DNA of 64,000 nt from Eudasyphora cyanicolor. Its lineage: Eukaryota > Arthropoda > Insecta > Diptera > Muscidae. Under the pieces are notes generated by a model, which had not been told where the DNA came from, searched no databases, and worked only from the letters and a program-made list of their open reading frames with translations. Positions 1-9,648 of the stretch are shown here, in pieces (position 1 is the first letter of the stretch; every line of letters starts with the position of its first letter). The stretch covers positions 260,331,300-260,395,299 of the forward strand of contig OZ005736.1 of the NCBI GenBank assembly GCA_963930755.1. The letters are read 5' to 3'. The position numbers and the translations under genes are program-made.

Positions 1-55
1 GTATATTCCTTTCTTCAATTCCAACGTTTAATGCACTGTTTAAAGTCTTTGACAG

Positions 56-361
56 ATGAATTTCTTACACGACTGCCGTCTGGGAGTCATGATCAACGAC
101 TGTCGTTTCAGCATGCCAGATGCAGTGATTAATAATATTCCCGTAGTGGCGGAGGGCGAAATCCTCCTTGTGGATTTGGCCGGTTATAAGATGCAGCACA
201 TGGCCGTTATCTCATTACGTGCAATGCGTACTGTCACGAAATTTTTACTGCAGGGCTATGCAGTTCTCATGAGAAGTATACATCTGATAAACTGTCCGTC
301 GTATTTGAATCGAATTTTGGCTATAATGAAGCCATTTTTGAGCAAGAAAATTTTTGAAATG
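56..361 (+). CDS. gene A exon 4
   Basis: The exon is 306 nt, phase 0 at both ends, between acceptor ttgacag and donor GTAAGT at 362. It holds the first half of the CRAL-TRIO lipid-binding fold. Confidence 0.85.
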
Positions 362-3300
362 GTAAGTGCTAAGACTACAAGGGAAATTGATGGAGCATTT
401 CTAGCAAAGTATTGTTAATTTATAAAATTAAGATATAGAAATTAAGATCAGGTCCGCAGTTTTTTTAGTTACAGTACTTTTATGCACGTATTAACCTTTC
501 ACATAAGCAATTTTTCAATTCCCTTTTTTCTGCTTTCTATATTCGATACTGTTTACTGTATGCACAAAATCTAGGAGAGAAGACAACAGAAAGTTTGCTG
601 TAAGTGCAGATTTTCTGGAATTTCCATGAGTTCCTGTCTCACATAGACCAGTTTAGGTCCCTAGTGTTACCAGGGGCTGAAATGCCCCTCATCGAAACCA
701 ACCCGTTTGATATACAAAGTTCTCGATAGTACGAATATTGGTACCGGTAAGATCTGTCAGACTTCCGAGAAAGGCCGACCACAATGTATCCAGACGTCGT
801 TTACTCAATGAGGGCAAATCAGGCAATGAGCAAATCAGGTTTTGAATGCTCTCCACTTTTCCCTCATCAATACTGCTCATACAGAAGTCTTTGCACTCAA
901 TACCTATCCTTCTGGCGTGTTCTGTCAGTACTGATACTAGTTTAGGTTAGGTTGACATAGACCAGTTTAACTTCCTAGTGTTACCACGGGCTGAAATGCC
1001 CCTCGTCGAAACCAACTAAGAGCTGTTAGGCTGCCTACAAAGGCCGACCCCAGTATGTCCAGTAGTCGTTTACTCAGAGCGGGGCAGTCGCATAGCAAGT
1101 GCTCAATGCTCTCCACTTCTTTCTCATCTCCACAGCATCTGCACAAGTCATTGGAGTCAATACCCAATCTTTTGGCGTGTTCGCCGATCCAGCAGTGTAC
1201 CGTCAGAACTGAAACTAACGTAGACAATCTTTGCCTCTCTAGTGCGAGGATATATTTTAATCTTCTCAGGTCCTCAGACCTTCTCAGACCTTGGCCAGAT
1301 TTGTCTAGCTACCCTGCAGCTGCCGATTTCTGTACATCTTTCGTTGGACTGCCTGATTGCCTCTTGCCTAAGGCAAATCTTGCACGTCCCTTTCCTAGCA
1401 ATTTCATCGGCTTTGCAGTTCCCCGGGATATCCCTATGCCCATGCACCAATATGAGGTGTATATTAAACTGATCAGCCATCTCGTTAAGAGATCTGCGGC
1501 AGTCTATGGCTGTTTGTGAATTTAGGGATGTTGCCTCCATAGAATTGATGGCAGCCTGGCTGTCCGAGTAAATGACAACGCCAGTGTTGGTTACTATGTT
1601 GGGACTCAGCCTACTCATGGCTACTTCCCATATTGCCATTATTTCGGCTTGATAGACACTGCAGGTATCTGGTAGTCTGTGAGCTATATCCAAACTAAGT
1701 TCTTCACAGTGTACTCCGAAGCCAACCTTTTCATCAAACTTCGAACCATCCGTGTAAAAGTGGAGATGGTTTCTATTACCTGGTATTCCTTTAACGCATT
1801 CATCTTTGAGGGGAATCATAGTGATGTATTTTCTCTCGAAGGTGTACACAGTTGGTATATAGTCCACTCGGTAGCACTACACATTGATATCCTCATGTGA
1901 CCGTAGTTCTTGTACCTCCACATTGATAGGCAGTTTAATCTTATTGCCGCTTTGGTTGCAACTTCTCTCGCCGCAATATTAATCGGCAGTATATGGAGTA
2001 GGGCTTGTAGAGACTCGGTCGCAGTAGTCCTTAGGGCTCCGCTTATGCTCAGGCAGGCTGTTCTCTGAACCTTTGTTTGTAGATTGGTGATGGTTAGTTT
2101 GTCAGTTGCCATCGACCATATCACAATGCCGTATAACAGTATTGGACGAACTATTGCTATATACCTTTCCCTTGTTGTAGGCATGTTGATTCCCCGACAG
2201 AAGTTTTGTATCCAGCTTTTCTCTAATGAATGAATCTAAATATCTTTATAGACCTTTTAATAGAAAGGAGGATAATCGTACCTTGAATTACCTTGGCCTA
2301 GTGTGCGATATCTTCTCCCGCTTAAGGTATGAATACCACTTTTGTATCCTTCCATCGATTGGGGATATATGATAACCTGATACAGCCTTCATAAAATTTC
2401 TCCAGCCAGGGCACAATCTGCTTACACATTCTATGCATTTCTTGCAGGTGATTTGAAGATCTCAAAGTTGTTAATCGCCCAGCAAATTCTTGATTCCTAA
2501 TTTCCTAACAACCTAGCGACCCTAGCAGTCCACTCGCTTTCCTGTTGGTCCTGCTTTTCCTAGAGTTCTGTTGGTGGGTTCCCCGGGAAATGTATGTCGA
2601 GCAGTGCAGTTTACAACGGAAACAACTAATTTCCGCTAACTGTCCCAAGACAGAACCCAATAGTTTTGAAATTTTGCATGGTAGTTTATTGATCTATGGG
2701 CCAACATTGCCGGGTTTAAAGAAACTTTTTTCAGATTTAGATATAGCTCCCATATATATGTTTCGTTCAATTTCGCCCTTAAGCCCTATAGAAGCTGTAG
2801 TTTACATCCAATCGTTTTGAAATTTAGCATGATAGAGTTTCTTGATACATGGATCAAGATTGCTCAATTTGAAGAAAATCGGTTTAGATTTAGCTATAGC
2901 CTCACATATATATTTTTCATACGATTTGGCTCTTTAGCCCTATAGAAGCTGTACTTTACACCCAATTCTATTATATTAAGCATGCCAGAGTTTATTGATC
3001 CATGGACCAATATTGCCGAATTTGAAGAAAATTGGTTCAGATTTAGATATAGCTCCCAAATATATGTTTCGTCCGATTTGGCCCTTAAGCCCAATACAAG
3101 CTGTATTTTACATCCAATTGGTTTGGAATTTAGCATGATAGAGTTTCTTGATACATGGAACAAGATTGCTCAATTTGAAGCAAATCGGTTTAGATTTATC
3201 TATAGCCTCATATATATTTTTCATTAGATTTGGCCCTTTAGCCCTATAGAAGCTGTATTTTACATCAAATTCTATTAAATTTAGCATGGCAGAGTCTATT

Positions 3301-4401
3301 GATCCATGTACCAACATTGCGTTATTTGAAGAAAATCGGTTCAGATTTAGATATAGCTCCCATATATATGTTTCGACCGATTTGGCCCTTAAGCCCTAAG
3401 CGGTAGTTTACATCCAATCGTTTTGAAATTTAGCATGATCGAGTTTGTGCGTCCCAGTAGGTGAGCAGGTAGCATGCTCGCCTATGAGTTCGGGGGTAGT
3501 GGGTTCGATTCCTACCAGACGCTCTGGTCTGCCGCTACTAAAATCTAGCCACATGGTCTTTGTATCCCGGCACATAAATAAATAATATATTTCGTCCGAT
3601 TTGGCTACAGAGGCAGAGACGTACAAAATGTAAATTGCGTAAAGAAATTTTTTTTGAAGTATACATTGGATATTCAATCTTAACAGATTGGTGTAGGGTA
3701 TCGTATATTCGACACTGCCCGACGTTAGGCTTTCCTTACTGGTTTTATTATTATTTGCGGCTAACAAGAAACACAAAGTACACCACAAATTAACTGCAAA
3801 TTTTATCAATATTTCAAAATACTTTTTTGATACTATAAAATACCAAAAATAAAGTTTAATTATTATTGGGCACATACTTATGATGAGAGTTATTATTGAT
3901 AAAAATTGTATTACCATTGGTTCATATTAAGGATCGCAAAAGTGTACCACGAAAATTATTATTCTAGTTTTAGTACATTTTTAAATTTAATTTTAAGGTA
4001 TTATAACTTAGCAAAATAAATTTTAATTTGAACTCCACACATATTTGAGAATAGAACTTTCCATTCATATACACAGCATGTTAATATGTACATATTAAAG
4101 TCCCCAAAAGTGTACCACAATAACAACATAATATTATCTTTCAGATACACATTCATACCAACGATTTAACTACTCTCTACGAGTATATACCGCGTGAAAT
4201 ACTTCCCGAAGAATGTGGTGGCTATTGTGGTAAATTGGATGACTTGAGTGCGGAGGTGTATGAAGGGCTTCTACGGAAAAGGTACTTTTGAATCCCCTTT
4301 GAAATTAATACGATATTAATATAATTTTTTTCTTTATTTTCATCTTTGCTCTCAGAGATTATCTGATGGATCCTAAGTATTGGAAAATTGAAGAGCCTTA
4401 A
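56..4401 (+). CDS. CRAL-TRIO lipid-transfer protein, gene A, 3' part (exons 4-6)
   Basis: This is the C-terminal 162 codons of a Sec14/CRAL-TRIO domain protein, a family of cytosolic carriers of hydrophobic ligands such as retinaldehyde, tocopherol or phosphoinositides. The exons are 56-361, 4145-4281 and 4356-4401, ending in TAA. Exon 4 carries the block MINDCRFSMPDAV, then HLINCPSYLNRILAIMKPF, the conserved core that lines the lipid pocket in this family. Exon 5 has LPEECGG and exon 6 ends DYLMDPKYWKI. Exons 1-3 lie left of the window. Exon sizes and phases equal those of genes B and C, which supports the model. Intron 4 is 3.8 kb and filled with LINE, INE-like and SINE sequence. The reading frame is open throughout. 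The ligand cannot be told from sequence. The gene is clearly diverged from B, as exon 4 begins MNFLHDCRLG where B has MHFAQDAKTL. Confidence 0.85.
362..639. other. gene A intron 4, unassigned part
   Basis: This is AT-rich sequence between the exon 4 donor and the first LINE fragment. No ORF, repeat or RNA gene is recognised. Confidence 0.5.
640..955 (-). mobile_element. LINE 3'-end fragment (RNase H-bearing I/LOA-like family I)
   Basis: A minus-strand 3' end of the family I LINE. It keeps the C-terminal LSKRRLDTLWSAFLGSLTDL peptide and the 3' UTR, ending in a TAGGTTTAGG-type tail near 940-955. It lies directly beside a second, longer copy in the same orientation. Confidence 0.75.
957..2625 (-). 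mobile_element. Degenerate family I LINE, RT-RNase H-C-terminal region
   Basis: A minus-strand relic of a non-LTR retrotransposon. Reading from right to left it has the upstream RT region (about 2625-2200), the RT thumb (2184-1816, IVRPILLYGIVIWSMATDK), RNase H (1867-1274, with FYTDGS, YQAEIMAIWE, YSDSQAAI, VHGHRDIPGN motifs) and a C-terminal Cys/His segment (1227-967, CRCCGDEKEVESIEHLLCDC). Compared with the copy at 54.1-56.4 kb, about 725 bp of the RT palm is deleted near 2163. Frameshifts split the frame, so it is dead. It sits inside gene A intron 4 in antisense orientation. Confidence 0.85.
2650..3744 (+). mobile_element. INE-1/DINE-1-like element, family A, 5'-truncated
   Basis: Tandem copies of a ~150-bp monomer, recognisable by gaagctgtattttacatcca, the cccatatatatgtttcgtcc block and gatttggcccttaagccc. 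They end in a family 3' terminus (gtgtagggta, a degenerate hairpin, then tttccttactggtt at about 3744). The 5' end is missing. A tRNA-derived SINE (3447-3590) interrupts the array. Monomers have drifted apart from each other, so the copy is old. Confidence 0.7.
3447..3590 (+). mobile_element. tRNA-derived SINE, family 1, inside INE-like array
   Basis: The 5' part matches a tRNA gene promoter: an A-box-like segment TAGGTGAGCAGGTAGC and B box GGTTCGATTCC about 40 bp downstream. It is followed by a tRNA-unrelated body (CACATGGTCTTTGTATCCCGG) and an ATAAATAAATAA tail. The body is shorter than in the copies at 8.9 and 21.6 kb. The INE-like monomer resumes directly after the tail. Confidence 0.8.
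4145..4281 (+). CDS. gene A exon 5
   Basis: The exon is 137 nt, between acceptor tctttcag and donor GTACTT. It reads IHIHTNDLTTLYEYIPREI, followed by the family motif LPEECGG. It starts with Ile where B and C start with Met. Confidence 0.82.
4356..4401 (+). CDS. gene A exon 6 with stop
   Basis: The last exon is 46 nt after acceptor gctctcag. It encodes RDYLMDPKYWKIEEP and TAA. Intron 5 is 74 bp, the normal fly short-intron size. Confidence 0.82.
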
Positions 4402-4479
4402 AATATTCGCGAAATAAGATATTGGCGAATTATACATTAAATTAGTTTTAATCGGAATCAGTCTTATGCTACTTTTCAT

Positions 4480-5290
4480 AAAATATATAAAAAATACATT
4501 GAATATCAAATCGCACGAAACATACATATATACGGGAGCTATAACTAAATCTAACCGATTTTTTTCAAATTCGCAATGTTGGTCCATCGGTCAAGAAACT
4601 CTACCATGCTAAATTTGTAAACTATAGCTTTTATAGGCCTAAAGGGCCAAATCGGACGAAACATATATATGGGAGCTATAGCTAAATCTTAACCGATTTT
4701 CTTCAAATTCGGTAGTGTTGGTTCATGGACCAAGAAACTCTACCATTCTACATTTCAAAATGATTGGATGTAAAATATAGCTTCTATAGAACTAAAGGGC
4801 CAAATCGGACGAAACACATATATGGGAGCTATAGCTAAATCTTAACCGAATTTCTTCAAATTCGGTAGTGTTGGTTCATGGATCAAGAAACTCTACCATT
4901 CTACATTTCAAAATGATTGGATGTAAAATACAGCTTCTACAGGACTAAAAAGCAAAATCGGACGAAGCATATATATGGGAGCTATATTTTTCTTCAAATT
5001 CGGCAATGTTCGTCCATGCATCAAGAAACTGTACCGTGCTAAATTTCAAAAGAATTGATACGAAAAATACAGCTTCTATAAGGCTAAAGGGCCAAATCGG
5101 ACCGAACATATATATGGGAGCTATATGTAAATCTGAAGAGATTTCCTTCAAATTGAATAGGAAAAATTTCAGCACGATCGGAGTGAAATTTGCGACCTGT
5201 ACATGGCTAAATCGACTCAGCTAGTGATTCTGAGTAGATCGGTATACTTTAAGATGGGTCTAGCTGTAGCATTTGCGCACAATTTTCCCG
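4480..5290 (-). mobile_element. INE-1-like element, family A, inverted
   Basis: Reverse-oriented ~150-bp monomers. The right end carries the reverse complement of the family 5' body (gaatcactagctgagtcgat, then gtataccgat). It lies about 80 bp downstream of the gene A stop codon. Neither terminus is intact. Confidence 0.65.
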
Positions 5291-5624
5291 ATTGTGGACA
5301 CATTTGGTCAAAAAAACATCACGAAGTGCACAAAATGCATTTTGATTTGAACGCCCATTTTCGTAAAAGCCTTAAAAAACTATAACGCGCTGCTCGATTG
5401 TGTATCTTTCCATGGTTCAAATTGAGTTAGTCTGAAATTGAGAAATGTCAAATGAAATGCAGAAAAAAAATGACGTTTAGGTGTGGTTCACATTCTACAT
5501 CCCCTACAATTTAAGCACCCTTTTGTATAATTATAACAACTTTATAAAACTGAAACGAATTCTATACATATTATTCTGATAATTAAATTAGTATTACTTG
5601 TATAAAACATCGCTAATGTAGAAA
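5291..5624. other. Intergenic, nothing recognised
   Basis: AT-rich spacer between an INE-like element and a LINE fragment. No feature is seen. Confidence 0.4.
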
Positions 5625-7075
5625 TTCTCACTGATAGAGAAACAAACAATCAAATCCTGGAATGTATGCAGTTCCTGACAAATGACACCTGATATTTGTT
5701 GCCGTAAGTGCACTATCTCTCAAGAGGAGCTTGCAGATTACTAGAGGCATGCCCACATGTTCCAAGTCCCCTGGAGCGTGTAAGGTAGTTCCTATTCTTG
5801 CAAGTTCATCTGCCTTGTAGTGCCCTGTTATATCCCTGTGGTCCGGCACCCATATCAGGTGAATATTGAACTGTTTAGCCATCTCCTTAAGAAATTTGCG
5901 GCAGTCGAGGGCTGTTTTTGAATTCAGGAATATGGTTTCCAGAGGCTTGATAGCAGCCTAAAATATTTATACCGACTTTGGTCAGCTCATTAATTTCCAG
6001 CCATTCCGCTATCTATTTAATAGGTAAGATTTCTGCCTGGTAAACACAACAGTGATCAGGCAGGCTCTATGTATGTGATAGCTGAAGTTCCTCAGAAAAT
6101 ACACCAAATCTCACTAGGCTATTGAGTTTGGAACCGTCTGTATAGATGTTGACGAATCTACTCCGTCCTGAGATACGACCATTTCATTCTGATCTATCAG
6201 GTATAAGAGTAAGTTACTTCTTGTCAAAGAGTAGCTCAGTCGTAGTGTAATCAACAGTACCCGGAATGTCAGGCATTCTGTCTAGAATGACACTATGTCC
6301 GTAGCTATTTCCTGACCACAGTGACGGTTCCCTGAGTCTAATTACAGTACATGCGGCATATTGCACTGCTATAATATCTATATGCATTAAATGTAATATA
6401 GCATTTGGTGCCGTTCTCAGCACCCCAGTGATACATATAGCAGCCATTCGCTGAACCTTGTTTAGTATCCCTTTTACAGTTATATAGCGCTACCACGGCC
6501 TTGTTTTCCCTTTCCAAAATGTTGGATTTGAAGTGCACTTCCTGTCTAGTAAAATACCTAAGTATTTTGCGCTTTCAGAGAAGGGAACTTCAATACCCCC
6601 ACGGAGACAGTTGTAACTCGTGGTACCTTATTTCTCCTTGTGATAATAACTAGTTCCGTCTTGGTCGGGTTAACACCAGGACCATTAACGGAAGCCCATC
6701 TTGTGGTTGAATGAAGGGCCTGTTGTAGGATGTCTCTGAGAGTATCCGGAAACTTCCCTCTAACAGCTATCTTGAGGAGACAGAACACCCCCTTGGGGCG
6801 TTGCCCTGCTGCCAAATCTATGGAGGTCAGTTGACCCTAAACTAGCTAACATTTATAATTAGAAAGTTATGAATGCACCTGCGAATACTAATGTCAACCC
6901 CCAGGGCTTCTAAAGCCGTAATTATAATGGCTGAGTTTATGTTATGGAAGGCCCCTCTATATTTAAAAAAAGCTACTATAGTATATTCCGTAACAGAGAG
7001 GGATCCTTCAATAAAACTGACCAGATCATTCGGAAGACGGTATAAGAAGCTTATATATCAATGGTTGTAAAATCT
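5625..7075 (-). mobile_element. Degenerate LINE, family II, ORF2 remnants
   Basis: A minus-strand non-LTR element, related to but distinct from family I. From right to left it has an RT fragment with GVNPTKTELVIITRR (6815-6558), an RT thumb segment with LREPSLWSGNSYGHSVILD (6447-6214), and an RNase H tail with HLIWVPDHRDITGHYKADELA (5882-5628). Stops and deletions break the frame. It appears to continue into the DUF4780-like ORF1 remnant on its right, giving one element of about 2.6-3 kb that has lost most of ORF2. Confidence 0.78.
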
Positions 7076-7149
7076 ATGTGTCCAAAACTTTACAATCAGA
7101 AATCCTTCCACTTAAATTCTCGGAAACAAAGGTGACGTCGAGCACCAAG

Positions 7150-8245
7150 AGACTGTTTCTAGTAAACAAGGTGGCGTCTCATGTTATGTGCCATATAAAT
7201 AGAGGCTCTTGTACACCTTAAGTAGGATTTTGCTGAATACATATGAAACCATACCTGCGGACTTGACGATACCACCTCATCCAATCGACCGATCCTCCAG
7301 TTATAAGTTGGAAGCCAGCGATTGCAAACATTCAGCATCTTAGTCACGGATTCCACATCGGCTGGTACAGCCGGAATCCGTTCATATGCCCTGGGCCGAA
7401 ACGGTACATCCTTGTTGAAAAATCCAGCGCCGCACCCGTCCAGATATCACCAATTTTCTTCAATGCGCAGCGATAGCACTCAACAGAGCGCATATTACTA
7501 AATCGTATTAGTATATATCGTATGTCGGACCCGGGAGCTCCTCAAGAACATCGAAGAAAAGAGAGCACATTGCGTACTCTATCTCACTCCACTTGCCCTT
7601 AGGGATGTGGTTGTCTTCCACTCCCCTGTTGATGACCGCCAGTATCAAGCTGTCCTTAGTAACGTCAGCGAAGGACCGAGGAGCAGCGTTACCACTAAAC
7701 CCTTTGTTCCTTTTGTATGTCGGGGATTCATCTGGAGAGCGCAGCCTTTTAATTGGCTGCTGCCGTATGGAAGTTGATGCGGTATCCCGTGCCCACTTCA
7801 GGGATTCTGCATGTTAGTCAGAGATGCAGGATCGGCTTTCTCAAGTCTCTCAAGGATCCTGAGAGTCATGCGCCGATCATTATACTTCCTCTTTGAAGGA
7901 CGGGTATGCTTGTCATAGGAAATCGAAGTGACAGGTAATGCTGCCGCCTCAGAAGAAGTCTTTAAATCACTTGGCTTGTTTCCAAGCCAAAGTTTAAATT
8001 GTCGTGTATTTGTCGTAGTCCTCGTATTTGTTGCAATTGTATCGTTATCAATTATTGTATTTGCTAGGTGTACCAAATTGCTTGTTTCCAAGCCAAGGTT
8101 TAGATTGTCGTGTATTTGTCCTAGTCGTCGTATTTGAAGTAGTTTATCGTTATCAGTTCTGGTATTCGTAGTCGTATCGGTTGGTTGTTGTAGTGTGTTC
8201 GTTTTTGTCGGTTTAAAGGGTTTCATATATGTAGGTCTCACGAGT
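7150..8245 (-). pseudogene. DUF4780-like ORF1 remnant of family II LINE
   Basis: Minus-strand pieces read as one broken protein. An N-terminal Thr/Asn-rich segment (8241-7798) is followed by FADVTKDSLILAVINRG and the block IPKGKWSEIEYAMCSLFFDV (about 7720-7540). A C-terminal piece follows with LPTYNWRIGRLDEV (7356-7159). These resemble DUF4780 proteins, which are abundant in fly genomes next to reverse transcriptases and are usually read as LINE ORF1 or gag-like products. At least two frameshifts are needed, so it is a pseudogene. Its orientation and its position directly upstream of the family II ORF2 fragment fit ORF1. The domain assignment is from memory of the family and needs a profile search. 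Confidence 0.6.
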
Positions 8246-8690
8246 GTGGGGGTAGCGTAGGTCCATCACGCTGTAGACCCCAAAAATGCGACACGGACTG
8301 AGTCGTTGCTGAGGCCGTCAAAACATAGTCTTTGGTAACCTCTGACTGCGAACCGAGAAGTCCGATGAGCACGCATAACACGCCGGACTTAAGGGGAGTT
8401 TGTTTTAAGTATAACCACTACTATAGGGGAGAAATATGTCCACCACAGCATAGGCCCCGATACTGTGGCAAGGACTGGGTGGCACAACACCTATTACGAG
8501 TACTTGCTGGGGTGGCCAGGTATCAGCAAGGTTCCGTACAAATATAGTGGATTACCCCTGACTGCAATCCATGAGCCGATGGACACGAGGTCGCATTACA
8601 TCCCGGTGTTAGGGGAGTTTTTAAGTAAAACCACTACTTGGTAGATCATTTGGCGTTACCCAGGGTGCACTATGTGGAAGCGATCTACCA
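8246..8690 (-). repeat. Degenerate direct repeats upstream of ORF1 remnant (LINE 5' UTR?)
   Basis: A GC-richer stretch with repeated segments. aggtccatcacgctgtagac near 8258 recurs at about 8436. tctgactgcgaaccgag near 8341 recurs at about 8559, each time followed by ggggagttt and ccactact. The spacing is about 180-220 bp. Such 5' tandem modules are common in LINE promoters. The assignment is by position only. Confidence 0.5.
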
Positions 8691-8876
8691 TTACAGCCCA
8701 ATTACTCGTATTTACAATTTTGTTCATTTAATCCATTATTGATGCTATTCTGCCTTAATTTTCGATTTACACGATTTTTAATTGATAATTTTGGAATTTC
8801 AATTTACACGAATTTCTCCGAAACGTATCTATCGTGTAAATCGAGGTATAGTTGTACTCATAACTATATTTCGAAA

Positions 8877-9102
8877 AATAAAAACTTGATAATTGAGCGC
8901 CCTAGTAGGCAAGTTGGTAGCGTACTCGCCTATGAGTTTGGGGGTCGTGGGCTCGATTTCCACCAGAGGCTCTGGACTATCGCTGCAATCATTTAGGCAT
9001 ATGGTCTTTGTAACCCGGCTTTTCCCTGGACCTTAAAATTCGAATTAAATGTACTTTGTATTGTAATTCATATAAATAAATAAATAAATAAAAACTTGGT
9101 AA
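8877..9102 (+). mobile_element. tRNA-derived SINE, family 1, with 16-bp target duplication
   Basis: The body (about 8893-9086) has a tRNA-like head with B box GGCTCGATTTC, the shared tail domain (ATGGTCTTTGTAACCCGGC, then TTTCCCTGGACC) and an (ATAA)n tail. It is flanked by AATAAAAACTTGATAA at 8877-8892 and AATAAAAACTTGGTAA at 9087-9102. This is a one-mismatch target duplication, diagnostic of LINE-mediated retrotransposition. Confidence 0.88.
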
Positions 9103-9557
9103 AATAGTTACAAACACAAGTGCAGAACTTTGTCATCGCATTCGGACTTTCGCTCCGGTATTACTGACCTAATCGAACACGTCTACTAATAGTTGCTATT
9201 GAACCGCCAGATAAGCATATGCCATATTTATAAATAAATAGCTGTAACCAAAAAAAAATCCAGATAGTGGCTATGAGGTCGTCTAATCGGTTTAGTTGAT
9301 GTACGAAACGCGCACGCTAGAGAGCATTGCGACTTTGCTATATTCCCCTGTGGTCTTTTTCGCTTTTGTTATTCTGTTTCGGATGCTGCACAAAAAACAA
9401 AGACAACAAAAACGAGTCTAAATATAAATAAATACGGTCATTGTGTATATAAACGAATATATAAAAAAAACATATCTGAAAAAAGAAAACACTTGAAATT
9501 AGTGCAAATTTTATTGATTTATGCACATTTTGGTAGAAATCGAAAAAAAAATAAATA
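9103..9557 (+). promoter_or_regulatory. Probable promoter and 5' UTR region of gene B
   Basis: Upstream of the gene B start codon. Contains an AT-rich catatttataaataaat stretch near 9221, which could be a TATA box, and then A-rich sequence up to the ATG. No core element is convincing; the call rests on position. Confidence 0.3.
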
Positions 9558-9648
9558 ATGGAAATTAGCGGCCATCAAAAGCACGAGCAAGTCATTGATA
9601 ACTTACAAAATTGGTTTGCAGATAACCCAAAATTGCCCAATAAAATTG
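9558..9648 (+). CDS. gene B exon 1 (start)
   Basis: 91 nt: 30 codons plus one base, donor G|GTGAGT. Encodes MEISGHQKHEQVIDNLQNWF, then ADNPKLPNKI. The start is fixed by the identical exon length in genes C and D. Confidence 0.85.
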
